Shown here: in pieces, positions 25,257 through 38,013 of the stretch
Layout: each line of letters starts with the position of its first letter
Position numbering within the stretch: the first letter of the stretch is position 1
Assembly: GCF_964340395.1 (NCBI RefSeq)
Contig: NC_135568.1
Coordinates: 17,000,276 to 17,064,275 of the forward strand
Direction of reading: 5' to 3'
Source: Glandiceps talaboti
Lineage: Eukaryota; Hemichordata; Enteropneusta; Spengelidae
DNA length: 64,000 bases
Position numbers and translations under genes: made by a program
The notes under the pieces: generated by a model
Told to the model about the DNA's origin: nothing
Database searches by the model: none
Seen by the model: the letters and a program-made list of their open reading frames with translations, nothing else

Positions 25257-26735
25257 TTGCCAAGAAGAAAACTTGCCAACATTGACATGAGTGTTCTTCA
25301 ACAAAAGCTTGCGGCATCGTCATTACCGGGTTTATCAGAAATCGATCTGTGTGCTACTGAGTTCGTTGACACGTACAATAACGCGATGACCTCAGTAATC
25401 GACGATGTTGCACCTGTCATCCAAAAATACGTTTTGGATAAAGTCCGTGCTGCGTGGTTCACGGAAGAATTTTTGTCGGCCCGCCGAAATCTGCGTCAAT
25501 TGGAAAGGCAATGGAAAAAAACTGGTCTTGTTGTCCATGAGCAAATATTTAAATCTGCACGAAATCTGTACACGGCAAAGTTGTGCGATGCACATTCATC
25601 CTATCATCGCAATCGTATTACTGCTGCTGATACTAAATCCCTGTTTCGTATAATTGACGACATCGCGGGCAATAAGAGTGAACTTGCTTCAACTAGACCA
25701 GACGTGGACTCAAATGAATTACCAGACATCTTCGCCAAGTTCTTCATTTCTAAGATCGAAAAGATTCGTGAGGCTATGTCATTTGTTCCACCAGTTGGCT
25801 CTTCTTTAAACGTTGGTTTCAGTTTGTTCTCTTTTGAGACAGTATCTATCGAATTTGTTGAGAAGCTCATACGGTCGTTACCTGCTAAATCCGCAAGTCA
25901 AGATCCGATACCAACAGTACTTGTAAAGCAATTGTTACATCAAATATCCCCAGCAATTACACATATCATCAATACTTCATTAATGTCAGGTGAATTTCCA
26001 CAATCATGTAAATCTGCAATTGTACGCCCTTTGCTAAAAAAGCCTAGACTTGACAAAAATGTCTATAAAAACTATAGACCAGTTTCCAATTTACCTTTCA
26101 TCTCAAAGTTGATTGAAAAATCAGTTTTAATTCAAATTAATTCGTATCTGTGCAGCAATAATTTGTATGCAAAAAGTCAGTCCGCCTACCGAGAGGGCCA
26201 CAGCACCGAAACTGCACTCATTCGTGTCCAAAATGATGTGCTGCGAGCCCTCGATCGGCGGGAGGACGTTATTTTGATTCTACTTGACCTATCAGCTGCT
26301 TTCGACACCATCGACCATAACATTCTGATACACAGACTCCGCCATAGGTTTGGCATTCAAAGTACAGATTAGACTGGATAACCTCATATTTACAGAAAAG
26401 AACAATGAAAGTACACATGTACGTATTGGTTCGGTGGTGTCGGAAGCACAGTCACTTGATTGTGGGGTCCCCCAGGGTTCTGTCCTTGGACCAGTATTAT
26501 TTAGTCTTTATACAGCGCCACTGGAGGACATCATCAGTAAACACTGTTTAGAAAGTATGTTCTACTTAATGATGGCAAGACAGAGGTAATAAAATTCTCC
26601 TCGAAGTTTGGAAATGGGGACGGGCCACGGGAGTGCGACATACAAGTTGGGAGTGCCATAGTTCATTCTTCTTCGATTGTTCGAGACCTTGGTGTCACAC
26701 TTGATGCATCAATGACAATGACATCTCACATTTAA
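25257..26735 (+). mobile_element. CR1-like LINE fragment nested in the Gypsy element
   Basis: A frame of about 370 codons reads the link after the endonuclease (RKLANIDM, WFTEEFLSARR) and the reverse transcriptase N-terminal half: NYRPVSNLPFISKLIEK, QSAYREGHSTETAL and LDLSAAFDTIDH, which contains the first catalytic Asp. After a frameshift near 26350 come [17 protein letters not shown] and PLEDIISKH. The FADD catalytic block is then missing through an internal deletion (near 26550), and LNDGKTEV and VRDLGVTLDASMTMTSHI follow to a stop. It is truncated at both ends, which simple target-primed insertion does not explain. Not active. Confidence 0.85.
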
Positions 26736-26744
26736 CTTGACGAC

Positions 26745-27531
26745 CGCCATAACATGGAGGTCCTACTGGCGGCTTATTCACATTAGAATAATTATAGTTC
26801 TGGACGACCCATGATCATGGTCCAGTATTTGCGCAGGGCATTCGTCGCATCAGAACAGGCACAGCTGGTATATATAGGCATGGGTGTCACCGGTGTTGCC
26901 AGCGCCTCATGTAGAACTTCATTCTGTTTCAACAGCGTAGAACCTCTGTAGAATTGTCTGAAGTATGAACAGTTTTCAGTACCCTGACGTCATCGTTGAA
27001 CCGTTCTACCACTTCTGCTGTTCGGGCGAAAGCCACGGCCTCCTGGAAATCAACCGGATCTCTGTTGACTACCGTACTATGTATAGTCGGTATTAACCCC
27101 TGTAAAAATAAACTAAAAAGTTTCTGTTATAACGATAACACACATCACATAAACGTCAGGCATATTTTTCTCAGTTCTTGGTTTATATACGCCACCGTGG
27201 TGCTCTGTTTTGGAATCGTCTGATGAACACTGCACGCAGATCTAGATTGTCCCAGTTATTCGCCAGGTCGTCAGGCAAGGACGTGTACCATCTCTCCGCC
27301 TCACCAGACATAAGCAGGCTGAAAATATTCAGACGTTGAATATTGTTAAACTGCTTAAGGACGATATATGCATCACATTTACGCAACCATCAAATTCTGC
27401 ATTCTGTTGACAGTATGTTGTAGCTCTTGGCGAGCCGGCCGTGCGTCTTGGTGTCGGCCTTGGTTGACCTCTGCTCTGTTGTTTTCTGGCTGTGGAGATT
27501 CACGCTGGATATTCGGTTCTGCTTCTGCCAT
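26745..27531 (-). pseudogene. Gypsy gag remnant
   Basis: An ATG at 27531 opens MAEAEPNIQRESPQPENN and a polar N-terminus. A stop and frameshift follow near 27380. The gag core continues as KCDAYIVLKQFNNIQRL, LLMSGEAERWYTSLPDD and DLRAVFIRRF, with a further piece reading VDFQEAVAFARTAEVVERF near 27000-27050. These are features of the retrotransposon capsid region. Several stops make it non-functional. Confidence 0.75.
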
Positions 27532-27634
27532 AATTGTAGGTGGCCGTTGACAAGGATATAAATGTCATCTTCTTCTCAGTCTTCTACCAGAACGTAATAA
27601 CATTAAGTGGACCTGTTGGATTTTCCACCAGTTT

Positions 27635-28043
27635 TGCGAGTCATAGAGTTGAATAGTATAAGTATGGATAATTCTAACGTTGCACTCTAGCACTCACACT
27701 CTCATACTCTCATACGGGATCGTTCAGGTCCAAGTCGGGAATTAGTCACGACTGAGAAGAGATTTCGGCTTGCCAGAATCACCTACCTAAGTGCTTTTGG
27801 ATGTTTAATTCCCATCTTTAAGTATACTTCCAATACAATGGAATTTACACAACGACTATAAATAGCAAATCACACCCTAAGATCATGGCATCATAAAAGT
27901 TATTATGTACTTTTCTTTAACCAATCATGTGAATTTCAGTTACATCATGTTTGCCCAGATTCGTCATCACCAGTCCAATTCTGACCTATGGCCTACAATG
28001 CCGAAATGTACAATTTAATCTCATAATTCCGAAATACAATATT
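27635..28043 (-). repeat. LTR, right copy (5' LTR of the minus-strand element)
   Basis: Partner of 24031-24451. In sense orientation it contains a TATA-like AAAGTACATAATAAC stretch (AAAAGTATATAATAA in the other copy). Confidence 0.8.
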
Positions 28044-28049
28044 TTAATC

Positions 28050-30925
28050 ACTTGACGATACGTTGTAAAAGTAGTCATGATAGTAACAAGCGTCAGTACA
28101 ATTTGTAGCCCTTCATGTTCAAATATCGTGGTGGCTTTTGCTACATATTTGCCGAGTCTAGTGCCACCCCGGTGTCAGTAGCCCGCCCTCACTTGAACGG
28201 CTACTGCCACCGCGGTGGCACTAGCCGTTCCAGTGAGGAAAGGCTGGTGCCACCACCTGAGATATTTCTCGTCCCTGGACATTTACCAACAAATAAATCA
28301 CACCGAACTCCACAAATGCTTCCATTCTACCTTAAAACACCAAATAGCAACATATTATTTCATTTCTCGTGCTGCGCACAAACCATCAAAAAAGCCTCCT
28401 TAGCGGCGAATTGCCGGCGATCCGTTACTGGTGTTAGTGATTGCTGTGCGCGTAACAGTACTCATACTACGTGCTTGCGACATAGCGTGCAGTGTAGTCC
28501 TTGTGTCCGAAAATAGTTCTGGTACATTTAACCATTTCTATGAACAGCTATTCTGAAATGAACATTGAACCATGTATCCATGGCTTCGATTCTATTACCT
28601 TACGCATCTGTCAATCTATAGACGCTTCAATATTCCTGTTACAGTTCCCCGGGTACGTTTCATACATATCAATCAAAGGTTATCTAGGGTCAATGCGTCT
28701 TTTCCTGATTGGTTATGTCTGGAATTGACATGGACCTGACTATTACTCTTTCAGAATATATAGGTAAATAGACCTCAAGTTTCCATTATCAAATGTTTGG
28801 GTTTCATCTTTTAAAAATTAAGCAAATGATTTTACGTTTAGGAAAACAGTACATGACAACAATACATACATTACATGGCTTGCTAAGAAGAAGGGACAGA
28901 AGAGAAGGATTGAAGGTCAAGAAGGGAGAAAAATGACTTGTATCAACCCACAATGGTGAAACATATAGAATAAGGCTACTCTCACAAAAAGATTGTAAGG
29001 GGGAGATTTGAGGGGTACTCGAAAAATATGCATAGTGTGGGGTGGTATCTGAAAAAATAATGTGATTCAATGGGGGGTATCTAAAAAATAAATTGACTTC
29101 ATGAATCCTCATACATGGGAAAATTAACCTTTTAAAAGTTGGTCTGCCTTGTTCAACAATAACACCAACAAAAACACCAAAGATGTTAACAAATTAACAC
29201 ATGTAACAAACAATGGCCTGATTTTAAAATCCTTCAAATTGCACATATGAAATAATACACCAACGTAAGAGTTGAATGGCACTTGTTGTTTTGGTAAAGA
29301 AATACCAGTATCTTAAATGTGTAGATAGCAGCTTCAAAGTTGAACATATCCAGGACCAGAGTTACTGTAAATTAGCCATTTCCTCTGCTATGTGCAAAAA
29401 TCAGTTTCAACAATCATGTCAAAATGTATGTAGAGCAAAAGCCCTCCGATTCCAATGATTGCATGAACTATCACAACACAAGGAATATATGTCATATTCA
29501 TCAGCTCTTTCCATCACACAGCTTTTAAATTTACTAATAATACAATGCGGTATACTGATATGCTATACGGTATTGCATGTCTCAAATTTCTATTTCCACT
29601 TTACTGAAAATATTTTGTTTAATATGACCATCCTTCCATTGTTCCTAAGTGATATCAAACTATTTTAAGTAAACTGATTTTAGTACATAGCATAGATGAC
29701 AAATATGGATGCAGCATTTTATATATTAAACTCTCACAAGTTTAAAAGAAAAGTATATCTCAGCCTGCTGCCAAAGTAGAATGTCAATGATAAAAAGTCA
29801 ATTGAGAGGAACATGCAACAAATGGAGAGGTTTTTTTTATTTGCCCTAGCAATAAATAATTACAAATGTTACATAGTAATAAACGAAAACCTCTAAAACC
29901 TTGGTTCTTTCAGATTGCTGTACTAAATAGATAATGATTCAAGCGGTCAACAAAAAGAAGGTAACTTTGACGAATCATAATCTCATAACCGCCTTTTGTT
30001 TATAACGTTTTGACAATTGTGCCATTATTGGACGCCTTTTAGGTTATGAAAAGTGGCAAAGAGACAAAGCAACCAAACATCAAACTTCTTGAAACGCGAA
30101 TTCTATTTACAAGTATTGTTGATTTGATTTTGTTATTTTTCGTCATCACGGTTAGAATATGTACATTATTGATATGTGTACGGTGTCCCATAAATGGACT
30201 GTGTTCATCCTAAGAATTGACATTGCTACGAATTAATTCATCAACACAGGGAATGTGCCCATCTAATGTTTGGGAGTTATTTTTCTGATCTTCAGCTCAG
30301 TCAATGAGATCCAAACACAGGTATCAATTAATACAGTGCCAAATTCACATAATGTTGCTACGATATATGGTAGTAGTTAGGAATTCAATGTGGTGGCAGA
30401 GATGGGAGTAAATCTTTCAAACATTGTTTCTGAGACTAATGTATTTGAAACATGTTTTCGAAATATTCTAAAAGGGGAGGGTCATTTAGAGAAAGGGACT
30501 TGGGTCATTTTTTAGCACAACAGAGTCAGGTAGTCTGGATGCCGACGTGATTTTAAGTAAACCATGTCTGGTCATAGCCCCTCAATCAGCACAATAAGTT
30601 GTTCATCCAGTCAACAAACCCCAACTACTATAGCGACATAAACAGTGTAGAAGTAGCATCTTGAGATGACAAATATACGATATTTGGACATAACTTAACT
30701 GCCCCAATAAGCACTAACTTTATGAGGGACTGTGTTATTGGTTAGAATTTTGTGATTGACTAATTGCATCTCATGCATCTCAGGACTTCTAGAGTAAAGA
30801 CTTTGACAATACTGTGAGTGGAAGTGTACAATCATGTAAATCACAACAATACCGTATAGGAACTAGACTAAGTCAGGGAAGGGTCATGTTTTACACAACA
30901 GCCCGAGCCTGATTTCGCCTGGCCA
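28050..30925. other. Gene-free stretch
   Basis: A GC-richer palindromic patch at 28155-28235 (GTGCCACCCCGGTG… and CCACCGCGGTGGCAC) is the only local structure noticed. No exons with convincing splice borders, RNA genes or transposon proteins were recognised. Confidence 0.4.
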
Positions 30926-30929
30926 CCCC

Positions 30930-31152
30930 CTTAACGTATGACCAAATTATATTATATTTGAAGTATGCATTCTTAAAATATAGCCTAATTACTAAAAAAA
31001 ACATCAACTATGCAAAAAACTAATTAATAATGATTTTCTCATAAATTCTTGTCATTACATATGTAAGATGTGTAGCACGTTTCATTAGGATTGAGGTTGT
31101 TGTTTTTAGATATCCTAGGCCTGTCCACAGACAGACAGACAGGTAGGCAGGC

Positions 31153-31192
<40 letters not shown>

Positions 31193-31215
31193 GCATAACA
31201 TAACCTCCCTATGGT
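30930..31215 (+). mobile_element. Microsatellite-bearing element, copy 5
   Basis: Contains AAATATAGCCTAATTACTAA, the core GTAAGATGTGTAGCACGTTT, a (GACA)n run (31127-31191), and the end CATAACCTCCCTATGG, in which the usual terminal palindrome has decayed. Confidence 0.6.
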
Positions 31216-32166
31216 GTGTTGTAAAACTTACAATATTGCATGTCTCTGAAGTTAATGATGTCACATGTTCAAATGTTTGATAGCACAAGCCTCTCGATAA
31301 AATAGTCACTTACCTTCAAGTCTAATACCCCTAGTGTGTCTGTTTGAAAGTAATCGAAGACCATCCATTCAAATATGGTGTATCTTGTGTATGTACAAAA
31401 TTGACGTGGACCATGAAACTGCTCTATGGTTATTTTCTATTTTCAACTTCAATGTCCTAATCATAGGTCAAAATATTCCTTTCTAGAAGTTTCTAATCAC
31501 TTCAATGACCCCATTACTAACGGACATGTGATGATGGATAAACTACCCATGATCTCATATATTACACGTACTCAAATAACAAGTTATCTGCAGAGATAAA
31601 AAAAAATAATAATCATTTGTATAATCATAGACGTTGGAGAGAGTATGGTATGGCAGTCATGTTTGGAATCTTTATCACCTTTGAGATGACCTCGACTGAA
31701 CTTATAATGTTGTGCCACTCACGAAAATAGGTAATTTGTGAACACCGATTAGCACAGTCGAGTGTCAGTTTTGCAGCCTTCGCTAGGACTGGACTGTTTA
31801 GGATCAAAATTCACTCATTATATATACGCCTTCCATTGACAAACGTGCATTGTACATGAGTTTACAGTACATATTATGGGTATTGGCCACACAAAACATT
31901 GGGAATATTCTCCATTCCCTGGGGTAGTGTTTAGACAAAAGACTGAAAGACGACTTGAACAGGTGAAATAACAACACCAGGTCAAAAAGATGCTGGGCCT
32001 CATAACATGCAACCATAGTCCGAATTCCCGTTCAATTCAGAAGGCTGCAAGTCAATATTGATCACTCGATTCAAAAGATGACAATTATATTCGCCTCCGT
32101 GCCAACTGTTCCTACTATACGGTATTCATTTTTTTTCTGCTTCCCTTCTTTGTTAACAGGTCGTGA

Positions 32167-34158
32167 ATGGCTGATGATCTAGAACAAGATCTAAGTGACG
32201 AGAGTCTTACATCTTTACCGGCAGACATTCTCAAACAATCACAGTTAGAGTCGTTGATACTCACTAGAAATAAGCTTACTGATCTTCCGAGAACGTTGTC
32301 CAGACTGAGCAACCTCACAAAGATCATCATAAGGCACAATGTTTTAACCGAATTTCCTAGTGTGCTTTTTAAATTGAGTAAGTTGGAGATACTTGATGTG
32401 GGTGGGAACAATATCAAGACAGCACCAAAATCACTACACACATTGATACAATTACGGACTTTGATACTGGATGAGAATAATCTCGGAGGTTTTACCTACG
32501 ACACTTCTTATTCGTCAGGCTTCAAATCTAAGCTCGAAGTCCTTGATGTATCTGATAATGGTTTATGGGAAGGTCTCAACATTCCACCGACGGTTGCTAG
32601 CAGTCTCACAGAAATAACCCTTCTTCGTTTGTCCGGATGTAATTTGCGGAAAATTCCATCATGTGTGTACGAACTTTGCAGCCTGAAAGAACTTGACGTG
32701 AGTCGAAATAAAATAAGTGATGTTTCAAACGATATCGCGAAGATTAAGACTCTGGAGAAACTCAATGTTGCAAGAAATAACATTACACGTTTGACGGATT
32801 CCTTGGCAAAACTTACCCACCTAAAAAACCTTAATGTAGAGAACAATAATTTGAAACGACTTCCAGAGAACTTAGATGGTTGTATCAAGCTACGGTTTCT
32901 TAGACTAAGTGGAAATGAGTTCATGTTCTTGCCATACAACCTGACTGCAATGAAACGTCTTGAGCTATTGAGTGCAGCCCATAACAAATTAGATAGCTTG
33001 CCGGAACCCTTCAATGTATTGAAGTATATGGAATATCTAGACTTCAGTTATAATTCCTTAAGCTGTCTACAGGAGAGTGTTTGTCACTGTCGTCAGATAA
33101 AACATTTGAATTTTGAGAGCAACCAACTTAGATCTCTGCCGAATGCCATATCTAACATGTGTCAATTGAACAGATTAAACTTGTCGAAGAATTATATTGA
33201 GAATCTTCCCAACTGTGTTGGTCGTTTATCGCATCTTCAGCATCTGGATATTAGTCAGAACAAAGTGCAAAAACTTCCAGGTGGGTTGTGCCAACTCACA
33301 CAACTACAAGTTCTATCCGCGAACAGAAATGGCATCAAGGAGATCCCAGGAGATATCACTAAACTGTCGAATCTTGTGAGGTTAGACTTGTCATGGAATT
33401 CGCTCTCAGGAGTTTTGCCGAATTCAGTTGGTAGATTAGGCGTCACATTTCTTGATGTGAGTCATAACAGTATAGAGGAACTTCCACAAATGTACGAAAT
33501 GGGGAATCTTGAAGTCCTTCATATTAATCACAACCGAATCAAATCGCTGCCAGAAGACATCACTGCGTTGTATCAACTGACAGAAATCTGTGCACAAAAG
33601 AATAATATTTCCATCCTACCCAGTAACTTCGCAACAGAATTGCTACAGCTCGAGGTCTGTAAACTTAACGACAACCCTTTGGTGATACCACCCAAAGAAG
33701 TCTGCCTCAGAGGAATCGATACCATTCGTGAATTCGAAGAAGATCCAGAGCAAGTGGGCAAGAGAGACCACAGTAGAAGTAACTACAGTGTGGGTAAAGT
33801 TCCCGAACCACCTAATAAGAGAGACACAGATGTAGGTAGTACACAGGAGAAAGTACGACTACATGTTCTAGAAAACAATCCTACATGCAGGAAAAAAGAA
33901 GCTATTCCCATTTCGTCTGCTACGTATGAGATGTCGGGTATGAACAAAATTTAAGATGTCTACGTAATTCATAGAGTAATGGGTATAAAAAGTTACCAAA
34001 AGCTTGGCCAGGTTTTACATCTCAGTAAGCTTTTCAGGGAATTTGATTATCATTCGATTCCAATTTCCTAAAATATCAACTTAGGTGAGAAAACTGGTCA
34101 AATCTTCAATCTTTTCTTGTACTCAGTTTTTGCTCTTGAAATAAAAACTGACAGGAAT

Positions 34159-34244
<86 letters not shown>

Positions 34245-34641
34245 CGCTCGCTCGCTCGCTCTCTGATAGGCAATTATGTTGTCATTTTTCAACCTCATTT
34301 TATCAAAGTTCACAAGACATACACTTCTTACAAAATGCAATCACCTTTATGCCATTCCATTTTCACTTTCACAAACGTTGATATTTCTTTAGCATCATAT
34401 CATAAATAGCTGTATTGTCATATTTTCATATCAATTCTATTCATCCATACATTCACTCATTTATCCATCCACTAACTAACTCACTCACTCACTCACTCAC
34501 TCACTCACTCACTCACTCACTCACTCACACACACGCACACTCACTTGCTCACTCATTCATTCATTCAGTCATTCACCCACTCACTCATTCACTCATTCAC
34601 ACACTCAGACACACATATACATACATACATACATACATACA

Positions 34642-34677
<36 letters not shown>

Positions 34678-37338
34678 TATATATAAATGAAAGAAGACGA
34701 GTCTGATATTACATTGTGGATTTACACTACAGACCGTTTCACCAGAAGGATCGTCGGGTGTAATAGTGTGGTTTAATAGTAGTCGTTGGCTATACATTCT
34801 GTTTTATGTACATAATTTATGTGTGTTCACTGATGGCTGTGTGTACACAAAAAAATTGAAAACAAAGGTTACGTATTATTAAGTAAGAACTTGTTAGCGT
34901 GCCGGCATTTACTGATTAATTCAGTTCTGCTGTTCAAGGTCGTTGATTTGTCGGCAGTTATAATAAAATATTTTTCCCAGAGACATAGTTGACATCGTTT
35001 GGTAACATTTGAGTATGAGGAAGCCTGCTTGAGAACTGACCAGTGTATGTCGTAATTGTTTTTGCTGTCTTTTAGGTGCCAAATGTATTTACTGAGCGCA
35101 GTGTCTTTCTTCTTGTGATCAAGTTTAAATGAAGACTTGTGTTTCTTGGCAATCGTGCGAAAATCATGTGATATGAAATCATGGAATGACTATTCACAAC
35201 CCAAAGTTTTAGAAAGTACCTTTATGTTTTTTGGAGTTGCTTTCACCTTTAAGACGATTGGACTCGGACACAATCATATAAGTATATGTAGGTCTGATAA
35301 GTTCAAAGCTTTATGCCTTTAACTCGATATTGTTAAATACAAACAGGACATGAAGAAGCTAGAAAAGGCTTTGCAGAGAAAAAAGAAACAATTGAAACAA
35401 CTGGAAACTGTGAAAGAGATGAAAGTTGATGAAACGCAACCTGACTCGAATTTTAATGCGGAGACTGTAGAAAGAGTTCCAAAATTATCGGTAGGTGTGA
35501 AACCATTTTGATTTGTTTTGTTTTGTTTTGTTTTGTTTTGTTTTTGATTCTTTTGTTATTGATTTTTTTTTCTGTTTTCGCAAGATGATTTTATCAATGT
35601 GATCTTTTTTTTATTAAAAGCAAAAATGTGCAAAAAATAGGGTTTCGTACATAGTGATCCAGTCACAGAGTTCTTCTTAGGGAAATTTCAGTAATTGCAA
35701 GGGGCAGGGAAAATCAGGCCCAGTTTGTTACGTAATTAACATGACCCACTCCCGATTCCGTTGACCGTTGTAAATGCCAAAATTACGAAATGATGCAAAT
35801 GTAGAAACTGGAATGAGTCAAACTAACCATGACCCTCCTCTAATGCGATCACCGTATCACCCTCCCCAAAAGAACTGATTTGTAAAAAGTGACCCCTTGC
35901 CTATTTCCCCGGCCCTTCCCCTTGTAATTACTAAATGCTCCCATAGTGCACCTCTTACAGTATAGGCAGAGTATTCTAGGATTATCTCTCTGACAAGGGT
36001 CGAATGACTGAGTATGAATTATCACATTCATAATACAACGCCGTGGCCTGACAAAACATCGAATCTCTTGCGTCCATTTGGAATTACCTACAATTGAACA
36101 AAAGAGTTGTAAACTTCAGAACATACAGATACGACCTCTGATGAACATTTGGTAAAGATATAGCACAATATAATAGAAGTCCTATATTCTATTTGAAACT
36201 TTAGGCTGCTGCAGGTACCTGTGCAGACAGAGGGTTTCTAGACAGTGCACAATCTTCGACGTCATCAAGACCAGGCCGAGGTAAGCTATTCACACTGACG
36301 TATACTCTTACTTTTATCTGCCGTAAACAATCGTTTATTTTTATCTTGCAATTGGATGTTTGCTGAAAGATGTCGTCTGCTTGACACTAGTATCGCTATT
36401 TTTGTTCTTTATCATAAATGATTCGTCGTTGATGGCGCACTTTAGTTTTATATGGCTCTCCTGGACAAATTAGAAGAGCGCCAGCAACAACGAATCTAAT
36501 TGAGAGTGAGATCAATAGTTCAATGTATGATAAATAACAATACTCTTTTTTGTGGGGGGGGGGGTAAGCCATTTTGGTTCTCGTCGTACTAAATCGATTT
36601 TACTTTTGATGGATGTTTCGTACCCCTAAGTACAAATATTTCTTCAACAAATGTCAAATTGAGAGAAATGGAAAAAATGTCAGCAAAAGACCTATTTTTA
36701 CTAACTACATATTGGTTTTATATTCATAGCAATACACACTACTACATATTGATTTGAAATGTATCGAAGCAATTTGCAATTTCGGCCAAATTATTTAGTT
36801 AGAAGGGGTGGTTGTCTGAGGCTACTAAGAATTGCGTTCTTTACTAGCCAAGTTTAAAGTTGCCAAAGCGTTGAATCTTTGGACAACACAAAACAGTAGC
36901 TACTAAAGATCGCATTGTTTGATAGGATATCTTCAAAATGCAAATTTGCAGTAGATTACGTGCCTCTTTATTCGAAGGTTATAAGAAGCAAGTATTTGGA
37001 CAGAATTGAAAAACTTTGGCGGACTGTCTAAGGATTATAGCAGAATATTTTTTGATATATTTACAGATATATTTACAGAAATCGCTGTATATCTGTCTGA
37101 TCGTGTACCTGTTAATGACTGGAAGATGTTAGCACGGAGACTGGGTCTCAATGACACAGATATTGAACACATAATTAGTAATAACCCAGAGAACGTCAGG
37201 GAACAGAAGTATGAGGTCTTCGGGAAATGGAGAAACAAATATGGGGAAGATGCTACATTGGAAGTACTCGTTAAGGCTCTAAGAAGCTGTCAATTGAAGA
37301 GATTAGCTGATAAGCTGAAACTAAAGTATGGAAATTAA
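32167..37338 (+). CDS. Leucine-rich repeat and death domain protein (4 coding exons)
   Basis: Coding exons: 32167 to about 33831, 35347-35490, 36205-36280, 37067-37338. The ATG follows a TTAACAG acceptor by 7 nt, so a non-coding 5' exon lies upstream. The first exon encodes about 21 consecutive ~23-residue LRRs (residues ~25-530), mostly of the form LxxLxLxxNxLxxLPxx. Its donor is uncertain: GAT/GTAGGT at 33832 fits the phase-0 next exon, as does 33853; otherwise the frame stops at 33954. The second exon is Lys/Glu/Gln-rich and probably coiled coil (MKKLEKALQRKKKQLKQLE). The third is a Ser-rich linker. The last is a death domain (VNDWKMLARRLGLNDTDIEH, EQKYEVFGKWRNKYG, LEVLVKALRSC). The total is about 718 aa, similar in layout to LRRD/PIDD-like proteins that assemble death-fold signalling complexes in the cytosol; the partner is unknown. 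Two AATAAA signals follow at 37599 and 37618. Confidence 0.85.
34155..34262. repeat. (CT)n(CTCG)n microsatellite
   Basis: About 80 bp of CT followed by CTCG units, in the first intron after the LRR exon. Confidence 0.95.
34470..34684. repeat. (CTCA)n-(CATT)n-(CATA)n-(TA)n array
   Basis: Compound microsatellite that ends exactly where the Penelope-like fragment begins. Confidence 0.95.
34685..35095 (-). mobile_element. Penelope-like element, 5'-truncated 3' end
   Basis: On the minus strand the frame reads WSVLKQASSYSNVTKRCQLC, then [31 protein letters not shown] and NNT, with a stop at 34871-34869. The Cys pairs and ELISKCRH motif are the C-terminal tail of Penelope-like reverse transcriptase/GIY-YIG proteins. 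The 3' untranslated part carries a hammerhead-like motif and then runs into (TA)n. Only the last ~75 codons survive. It sits in an intron of the LRR/death-domain gene, antisense to it. Confidence 0.8.
34722..34763 (-). ncRNA. Degenerate hammerhead ribozyme motif of a Penelope-like element
   Basis: Minus strand: stem I UUACAC pairs with GUGUAA at the other end. The core CCGACGA stands where CUGAUGA is expected, then a short CC-UUCU-GG stem II, GAAA, and a two-pair stem III. The invariant U4 position is C, so self-cleavage is probably lost. Position relative to the ORF end is as in known Penelope hammerheads. Confidence 0.55.
37067..37078 (+). promoter_or_regulatory. Tandem splice acceptors of the death-domain exon
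   Basis: The 12-bp unit GATATATTTACA is repeated so that two AG acceptors end at 37066 and 37078. Both keep the phase-1 frame, and the choice adds or removes four residues (DIFT-type) before the death domain. Confidence 0.5.
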
Positions 37339-37344
37339 ATTATG

Positions 37345-38010
37345 CAAGGACCAAAATAGGAAATGTATGTGGTCATGAATACTTCAATTAACATTCAAAA
37401 AGATTTGTCCCTATGGTATAGTGACTTATTATACACTGAAATTTGAACACGACACCATAAACTTTTGGGTTCCAGATAGTTATTTCATAATTTAGGATCG
37501 TATACATTCCGTGTGATTGCCGAGAAAAACCATTGCCCTACCATTGGTCAAGCGTTGCCTCATGGTAGGTACCAGACATGCATATGCATTAGATGAACAA
37601 TAAATATGACTTATCTGAATAAAGTAGTAAATACTTAGAAGTCATCATGAATATTCGTTGTACATTCAATACATGCGAATTCTTACTTACTCCCATGATG
37701 CAACACTGGATCATCACTGAGAGAACAATTTTAATTTGGGGTTTCTTGGCACTTGTGCGTAGTTTTACACTAAATATATATCGTGTCACTCCGCCCTCAC
37801 AGGTGTGATCAATAGGGACTGACCGATGTGTGAGGGCGCCCCGTCGTGGCGTACCTTACAGACAAGTGAAATTTTATTGAATGCTCTAAGCCAATTAGTT
37901 CAAATCTTGTTCCTGTATAGATTCACGCCATTACAAATCAAACTCTTGCTCGACTATCAGTTCTGTGTTAACGTTTATTACATATGCCATAATATAATAA
38001 TCTTACATTA
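37345..38010. other. 3' flank of the LRR/death-domain gene
   Basis: Contains AATAAA hexamers at 37599-37604 and 37618-37623 as candidate polyadenylation signals. Nothing else recognisable. Confidence 0.4.
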
Positions 38011-38013
38011 TCT

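Larger units (their letters stand above)
24031..28043 (-). mobile_element. Decayed Gypsy (Ty3-type) chromodomain LTR retrotransposon with nested LINE
   Basis: Two direct LTR-like repeats bracket the element (24031-24451 and 27635-28043). Reading on the minus strand, gag follows the right LTR, and the integrase C-terminus and chromodomain precede the left LTR. Protease, reverse transcriptase, RNase H and the integrase core are absent, and a CR1-like LINE fragment sits where they should be. A candidate primer-binding site (TGGTGGAAAATCC) begins a few bases inside the right LTR. LTR copies differ by many substitutions and small indels, so the insertion is old and inactive. Confidence 0.85.

Noticed and set aside
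28155-28235. GC-rich palindromic patch as a tRNA or structured RNA
   Set aside because: No tRNA A/B boxes or cloverleaf could be drawn; only a partial inverted repeat.
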